A stretch of 9,993 nt of DNA, from contig JAPYWO010000020.1 in the NCBI GenBank assembly GCA_028276305.1, positions 1 to 9,993 on the forward strand, written 5' to 3'. The position numbers and the translations under genes are program-made. Below are positions 6,286 to 9,993 of the stretch, in pieces; the first letter of the stretch is position 1, and every line of letters starts with the position of its first letter. The notes below the pieces were generated by a model, which had not been told where the DNA came from, searched no databases, and was given only the letters and a program-made list of their open reading frames with translations. The DNA is from Candidatus Thermokryptus sp. GTDB lineage: Bacteria > Bacteroidota > Ignavibacteria > Kryptoniales > Kryptoniaceae.

Positions 6286-7671
6286 TTACTCTATGGGCTC
6301 AAATCTCGCTGTAAAATGCCTTAAAAGTGGCGCCTCCCAAATAATCCTGTACCCCTTCAATTTGTCCCTATTTTTATAAACCTCGGTGATCACCTCAACA
6401 ACATAATCAATATGACTTTGTGTATAAACCCTCCTCGGAATAGCAAGACGAACAAGCTCCATTGTATGCGGGATGAATTTACCCGTTTCTTTATCTTTTC
6501 TCCCGAACATGACACTTCCGATCTCAACGCTTCTTATCCCACCAACTCTATAAAGCTCAACAACGATTGATTGTCCCGGAAATTGCTCTGGCGGTATATG
6601 TGGAGCAAAGCGCTTCGCATCAAGATATACCGCATGACCACCGGGTGGGATTAAAACTGGAATACCTCTTTCAATTAATTTCTCCGCGAGATATTCAACT
6701 GATCTTATTCTATAAACAAGGTAATTTTCATCAATCACTTCTTCAAGACCTTGAGCTATTGCCTCCAGGTCTCTTCCAGCAAGTCCTCCATAAGTTGGGA
6801 AACCTTCAGTTACGATCAAAACATTTCTCGCTTTAATAGCAAGCTCATCATCGTTAAGAGCAAGAAACCCACCGATATTTGCAAATGCGTCCTTCTTAGC
6901 GCTCATCGTACAGCCATCAGCATATGAGAACATCTCCTGCACAATTTCAAGAATGCTTTTATTCTCATAACCCTTTTCCCTCTTCTTTATGAAGTAAGCA
7001 TTTTCAGCAAAACGACAAGCATCAAGAAACAAAGGAATTCCATATTTACTGCAAACCTCTTTTACCTCTCTTATATTTTTCATTGAAACAGGTTGTCCCC
7101 CGTTTGAATTGTTTGTAACCGTTAGCATAACGAGAGGTATATTTTCCGGTCCTTTTTCCTTTATAAAATTTTCAAGTCGCTCAACATCCATATTCCCTTT
7201 GAATGGATGCCATACATCCGGTTGAATTCCCTCAGGTATAGGTAAATCAACTGCCGTTCCACCGACAAATTCAATATTTGCCCTTGTAGTATCAAAATGA
7301 GTGTTGTTGGGAATGAATTTTCCAGGTCCTGCTACAATTGAAAACAAAATTTTTTCAGCTGCTCTGCCTTGATGAACAGGTATAACATGCTTAAATCCTG
7401 TTATTCTTTTGACCACTCTTTCAAACCTGAAAAAACTTTTTGACCCAGCGTATGATTCATCTCCATCCATTATACCAGCCCACTGTTTTGAACTCATTGC
7501 GTTTGTCCCACTATCAGTTAAAAGGTCAATTATAACATCTTCAGCCGGGATGTTGAAAACATTATATCCAGCTTTTCTTAAAATTTCCTCCCTTTCCTCT
7601 TCCGTTGTAAATTTTATCGGTTCAACCGCTTTAATTTTAAAAGGTTCAATGATTGTTTTGAACTTCGTCAT
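6286..7671 (-). CDS. tnaA: Tryptophanase (tryptophan indole-lyase)
   Basis: A 461-residue PLP-dependent beta-eliminating lyase that cleaves L-tryptophan to indole, pyruvate and ammonia in the cytosol. Family marks: DLLTDSGTNAMS (49-60), GDESYAGS (70-77, with Y74 as the likely catalytic tyrosine), PVHQGRAAE (98-106), NGGQPVSM (190-197), DACRFAENAYFIK (217-229), and MSAKKDA (256-262) with the PLP lysine expected at K260. Tyrosine phenol-lyase is the close alternative. Three residues that separate the two enzymes all read as tryptophanase: D127 in FDTT (Thr in phenol-lyase), I384 in VEIGS (Arg in phenol-lyase), and H452 in RHFTAR (Phe in phenol-lyase). The start is ATG 7671, with GAGG 5 bases upstream (7680-7677). 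It follows the aminopeptidase by only 14 bases, leaving no room for a TnaC-type leader peptide, so the E. coli style of control is not present here. The permease comes next, recalling the tnaAB order. Confidence 0.94.
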   Translation of the reverse strand: MTKFKTIIEPFKIKAVEPIKFTTEEEREEILRKAGYNVFNIPAEDVIIDLLTDSGTNAMSSKQWAGIMDGDESYAGSKSFFRFERVVKRITGFKHVIPVHQGRAAEKILFSIVAGPGKFIPNNTHFDTTRANIEFVGGTAVDLPIPEGIQPDVWHPFKGNMDVERLENFIKEKGPENIPLVMLTVTNNSNGGQPVSMKNIREVKEVCSKYGIPLFLDACRFAENAYFIKKREKGYENKSILEIVQEMFSYADGCTMSAKKDAFANIGGFLALNDDELAIKARNVLIVTEGFPTYGGLAGRDLEAIAQGLEEVIDENYLVYRIRSVEYLAEKLIERGIPVLIPPGGHAVYLDAKRFAPHIPPEQFPGQSIVVELYRVGGIRSVEIGSVMFGRKDKETGKFIPHTMELVRLAIPRRVYTQSHIDYVVEVITEVYKNRDKLKGYRIIWEAPLLRHFTARFEPIE

Positions 7672-7685
7672 GGCAACCTCAAGGT

Positions 7686-9626
7686 TTATTTTAACAAAAC
7701 CATTTTTACCTTATCCCGATAAACAATCCTACCAACATCAATTACAACCAACTCACAAAAGTAAATTCCCGAAACTAAATCATTTAACTTCAAATCAAGC
7801 GAATATCTTCCGACAGGAAGCTCGCCCACAAAAATTTCTCTAACTTTCCTTCCCAAAACATCATACAGCGAAATTTTACACTTGTAAATTTTACCCGCCA
7901 TTCCTCCAATTTCAAAGTCAATTTTCGTCTCAAAGTTAAATGGGTTTGGATAGTTCTGGTAAAGTTTGAAATTCAAAGGGGTGCTTGATTCAGCTTTGTT
8001 TATAACGATGGCGTTTACCTTTTTCAAAATTTTCTCGCTCGGATCAAATTCAACTTTTAAATCATTTCTGTTGACAGTAAAACCAAACTTCACCACATAA
8101 ATTGTATCAGGAGTATGATTCCAAAAAGTTAACAGTGTATCAAAACCTTGTGTGCTGACTTTAAATTCCACTGGAACTTTGAAAATCCTGCTATTTTTTT
8201 GAACTTGCCTGATGTTAATTACAATTTGCGAATCAATAGCGGTTATATAAAAATCAAAAACTGGATAACCCGAATCCAAAACCCACTGGTCAAAAAACCA
8301 ATCAAAATTACTTTTAGTTATCTCGTTTACAACATCATTGAATTTCCTTGTCGTGCCCGTTCCATAAGCATATCTTTTCCCCCACTCTTGAAGGACTTTG
8401 AAAAAGGTTGAATCACCGATTAAATTTCTCAACATATGTAAAACCCATGCTCCTTTGAAGTAGACAGCTGTTCCGAAAAGTTTTCCAGGTGGTGGATTAT
8501 AAATCGCATACCTAATTGACGAATCTTCTTTAAAATACGAATTCGCCCAACTTTTAAGCTTTGAAACAAACGCATCTTTCCCATATTTATACTCGGTATA
8601 TAATGCATCGCCATATGATGCAAAGCCCTCATTCAGCCATATCTCAGCCCAATTCTCACAAGTCACAAGGTCACCCCACCATTGATGAGCAAGCTCATGA
8701 GCGATTCCTCCCTCATAGTTTCCATTGAGCCATCGCCTGTTTATCGTCGTCATCGTTTGATGTTCCATCCCACCATAACTGAATGGGTAAACGGCGACCA
8801 TCCCATATTTTTCAAATGGATATTCACCAAATTTAACGGAGAAAAATTTCATCATATCAACAACATTTTTTAAAGCGTTTACCGCTTTCAACGAATCCTC
8901 ACGCCAAACATAGTATTTAATTTCAATTGAATCAGCTTGGTTTGTTACCCTCTTATACCAATCCGAAAATGTTATATACTCGGATGTAGCAAAAGCTATA
9001 AGGTAAGTTGACATCGGAAAGGTTGACCTCCAATAGAAAATCCGCTCATCCCCAATTATTTCATCTCTTATCAATAGCCCATTTCCAGCGACGAGAAAAT
9101 TTTTGGGTACCTTTATGACAAGTTCAACGGTTGCTTTGTCCCAAGGTTCATCATAACAAGGAAACCAAAACCTTGCGTCAGATGGTTCAGTCATCGTATA
9201 GGCGATATCATATGGAATTTGCGCTTCTTCTTTTTTATAAAAGTAATAACCACGATCCAAATTAGAACTTCGTCTGAAATAAACTTTTAACTCAACTGTG
9301 TCCCCGGAAGGAAAAACCGTCGGGAAATTTACATCAAGACTTTCAAAACCCTGTTGGAAGTTTAGTTCAACATTAAACCAACCCGATGAAGTTTTCAAAA
9401 GAAGAACAGAATCAACTGAAACCACATCTTTTACAGCATGAAATTTGACAATTGAAGCATTTTCTTTTAAGAAGAACCTAATTTTCACAGAGCCGTTGTA
9501 AAAACCATTTCTTTCAACAAGACCTTTATAAAGGTCAATGTAAATCTCATAATGAAGGACATCAAAAACATCACAATAAACCATTGTAGCGAAGAAAACC
9601 GTAATGATTAAAATCCGGATAAGCAT
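7686..9626 (-). CDS. Secreted M1-family zinc aminopeptidase with T9SS C-terminal sorting domain
   Basis: A 646-residue metallopeptidase that should remove N-terminal residues from peptides outside the cytosol. Residues 1-18 form a Sec signal peptide (Arg at 4, then a hydrophobic core). The M1 domain (~20-450) has YGGMEH (284-289), the GxMEN-like substrate-binding motif, and HELAH (310-314) followed 18 residues later by E333 in WLNEGFA. H310, H314 and E333 are the zinc ligands and E311 is catalytic. Y389 in AVYFKG is the likely transition-state tyrosine. After a beta-rich linker (~455-545), residues ~550-646 carry YQNYPNPFN (556-564), LYDVLGRKV (587-595), LVSGIYF (617-623) and a final KMVLLK, which together mark a type A T9SS sorting domain. 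The protein is therefore probably exported across the outer membrane. The gene lies 10 bases after the transporter gene and 14 before tnaA; no clear Shine-Dalgarno site is visible. Confidence 0.95.
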   Translation of the reverse strand: MLIRILIITVFFATMVYCDVFDVLHYEIYIDLYKGLVERNGFYNGSVKIRFFLKENASIVKFHAVKDVVSVDSVLLLKTSSGWFNVELNFQQGFESLDVNFPTVFPSGDTVELKVYFRRSSNLDRGYYFYKKEEAQIPYDIAYTMTEPSDARFWFPCYDEPWDKATVELVIKVPKNFLVAGNGLLIRDEIIGDERIFYWRSTFPMSTYLIAFATSEYITFSDWYKRVTNQADSIEIKYYVWREDSLKAVNALKNVVDMMKFFSVKFGEYPFEKYGMVAVYPFSYGGMEHQTMTTINRRWLNGNYEGGIAHELAHQWWGDLVTCENWAEIWLNEGFASYGDALYTEYKYGKDAFVSKLKSWANSYFKEDSSIRYAIYNPPPGKLFGTAVYFKGAWVLHMLRNLIGDSTFFKVLQEWGKRYAYGTGTTRKFNDVVNEITKSNFDWFFDQWVLDSGYPVFDFYITAIDSQIVINIRQVQKNSRIFKVPVEFKVSTQGFDTLLTFWNHTPDTIYVVKFGFTVNRNDLKVEFDPSEKILKKVNAIVINKAESSTPLNFKLYQNYPNPFNFETKIDFEIGGMAGKIYKCKISLYDVLGRKVREIFVGELPVGRYSLDLKLNDLVSGIYFCELVVIDVGRIVYRDKVKMVLLK

Positions 9627-9636
9627 AATGTGATGT

Positions 9637-9993
9637 TTATTTTTTGAAGATGAAATATGAATTCACCATTAATACGCCTGCTAAAACCAAAGATGCGCCA
9701 CCGAGGATGTTTGCTGAGATTTCCTCCTTCCCCACAAATACACCGATAAGCACAGCAAAAACTGGAGTTAAAAATGCTGTTAGCGACATTATCACAGCTG
9801 GGACTTTCTTCAAAAGCCAGTAATACACCGTGAATGTTACAATTGAACCGAACACACCAAGATAAATCACACTCCCAATGCCTTTAATTCCTAACTTTGC
9901 CGTTCCCCAGTCCTCAAATATACTTGATAAAACAAGAAGCATAAGACCGCTTAATGTCAGCGGTAAAAAATTAATAGCGAGAGGGTGAATTTC
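9637..9993 (-). CDS. EamA/DMT-family transporter, C-terminal part (cut by window edge)
   Basis: The frame is open to the window edge, so at least 118 residues are seen and the true start lies outside; the ATG at 9942 is internal. About four hydrophobic segments follow one another, with family-typical text: IYLGVFGSIVTFTVYYWLLK, a central AVIMSLTAFLTPVFAVLIG and a final GGASLVLAGVLMVN. This is the second EamA repeat of a ten-helix drug/metabolite transporter (RhaT/YdcZ/EamA type). These inner-membrane carriers commonly export amino acids or small metabolites. The substrate cannot be told from this half. The short gap to the aminopeptidase gene (10 bases) suggests co-transcription, so an amino-acid-related cargo is plausible but unproven. 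Confidence 0.88.
   Translation of the reverse strand, partial: EIHPLAINFLPLTLSGLMLLVLSSIFEDWGTAKLGIKGIGSVIYLGVFGSIVTFTVYYWLLKKVPAVIMSLTAFLTPVFAVLIGVFVGKEEISANILGGASLVLAGVLMVNSYFIFKK

Noticed and set aside
7672..7685. Search for a TnaC-like leader peptide or Rho-dependent attenuator upstream of tnaA
   Set aside because: Only 14 bases separate the two genes; there is no room for a leader peptide.
7409..7843. Plus-strand open frame of 144 codons spanning the start of tnaA and the end of the aminopeptidase gene
   Set aside because: It is antisense to two well-supported genes and its product shows no recognisable motif; it looks like a shadow frame.
8429..8632. Minus-strand open frame of 67 codons in another frame inside the aminopeptidase gene
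   Set aside because: It overlaps the zinc-peptidase coding sequence throughout the most conserved region and shows no family signature.
9567..9626. Possible lipoprotein signal at the aminopeptidase N-terminus (Cys at residue 18)
   Set aside because: The residues before the Cys are T-M-V-Y, and Tyr at -1 does not fit a lipobox. With a T9SS C-terminal domain present, a standard Sec signal peptide is the better reading.
1..9993. CRISPR arrays, tRNA or rRNA genes, insertion sequences, direct repeats and intrinsic terminators
   Set aside because: None could be seen on either strand by eye; the window is filled by protein genes with short gaps. Weak hairpins or distant short repeats could escape a manual reading.

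Overview
The window is a gene train on the minus strand, with no gene-free stretch above about 60 bases. It is AT-rich, and its proteins are rich in Lys, Glu, Ile and Val. The best phylogenetic clue is the last ~100 residues of the secreted aminopeptidase: a YQNYPNPFN motif, a YDVLGR motif and a final KMVLLK. This is the type IX secretion (T9SS) sorting domain typical of the Bacteroidota/Chlorobiota/Ignavibacteria side of the FCB group. With the composition, it suggests a thermophilic Ignavibacteria- or Kryptonia-like bacterium. The lineage is inference; the domain is read directly.

Reading with transcription from the right edge to the left: (1) 9993-9637, C-terminal half of an EamA/DMT transporter, cut by the window edge; (2) 9626-7686, a secreted M1 zinc aminopeptidase with a T9SS C-terminal domain; (3) 7671-6286, tryptophanase (tnaA); (4) 6259-4781, an APC-family amino acid permease. 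These four genes are separated by only 10, 14 and 26 bases and look like one amino-acid-use operon: extracellular peptide trimming, amino acid uptake, and cleavage of tryptophan to indole, pyruvate and ammonia.

The 60-base gap 4780-4721 is the largest and holds a plausible promoter. Then come (5) 4720-2204, an 838-residue nucleotidyltransferase / left-handed beta helix / phosphohexomutase-like fusion whose mutase half has lost most of its hallmark loops; (6) 2180-1713, a PtsN-like PTS EIIA protein; (7) 1720-428, histidyl-tRNA synthetase (hisS), starting at a TTG inside the end of gene 6; (8) 453-46, a small unrecognised protein starting inside the end of hisS; (9) 41-1, the first 13 codons of what reads as lgt. 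Gene ends overlap or nearly abut, so translational coupling is likely.

Several starts are non-ATG (TTG for hisS, GTG for the EIIA gene and the permease) and are set by visible ribosome binding sites. No tRNA, rRNA, CRISPR array, insertion sequence or clear intrinsic terminator was seen. The most unusual item is the degenerate mutase half of gene 5. The other genes belong to known families, and I do not claim a wholly new system.
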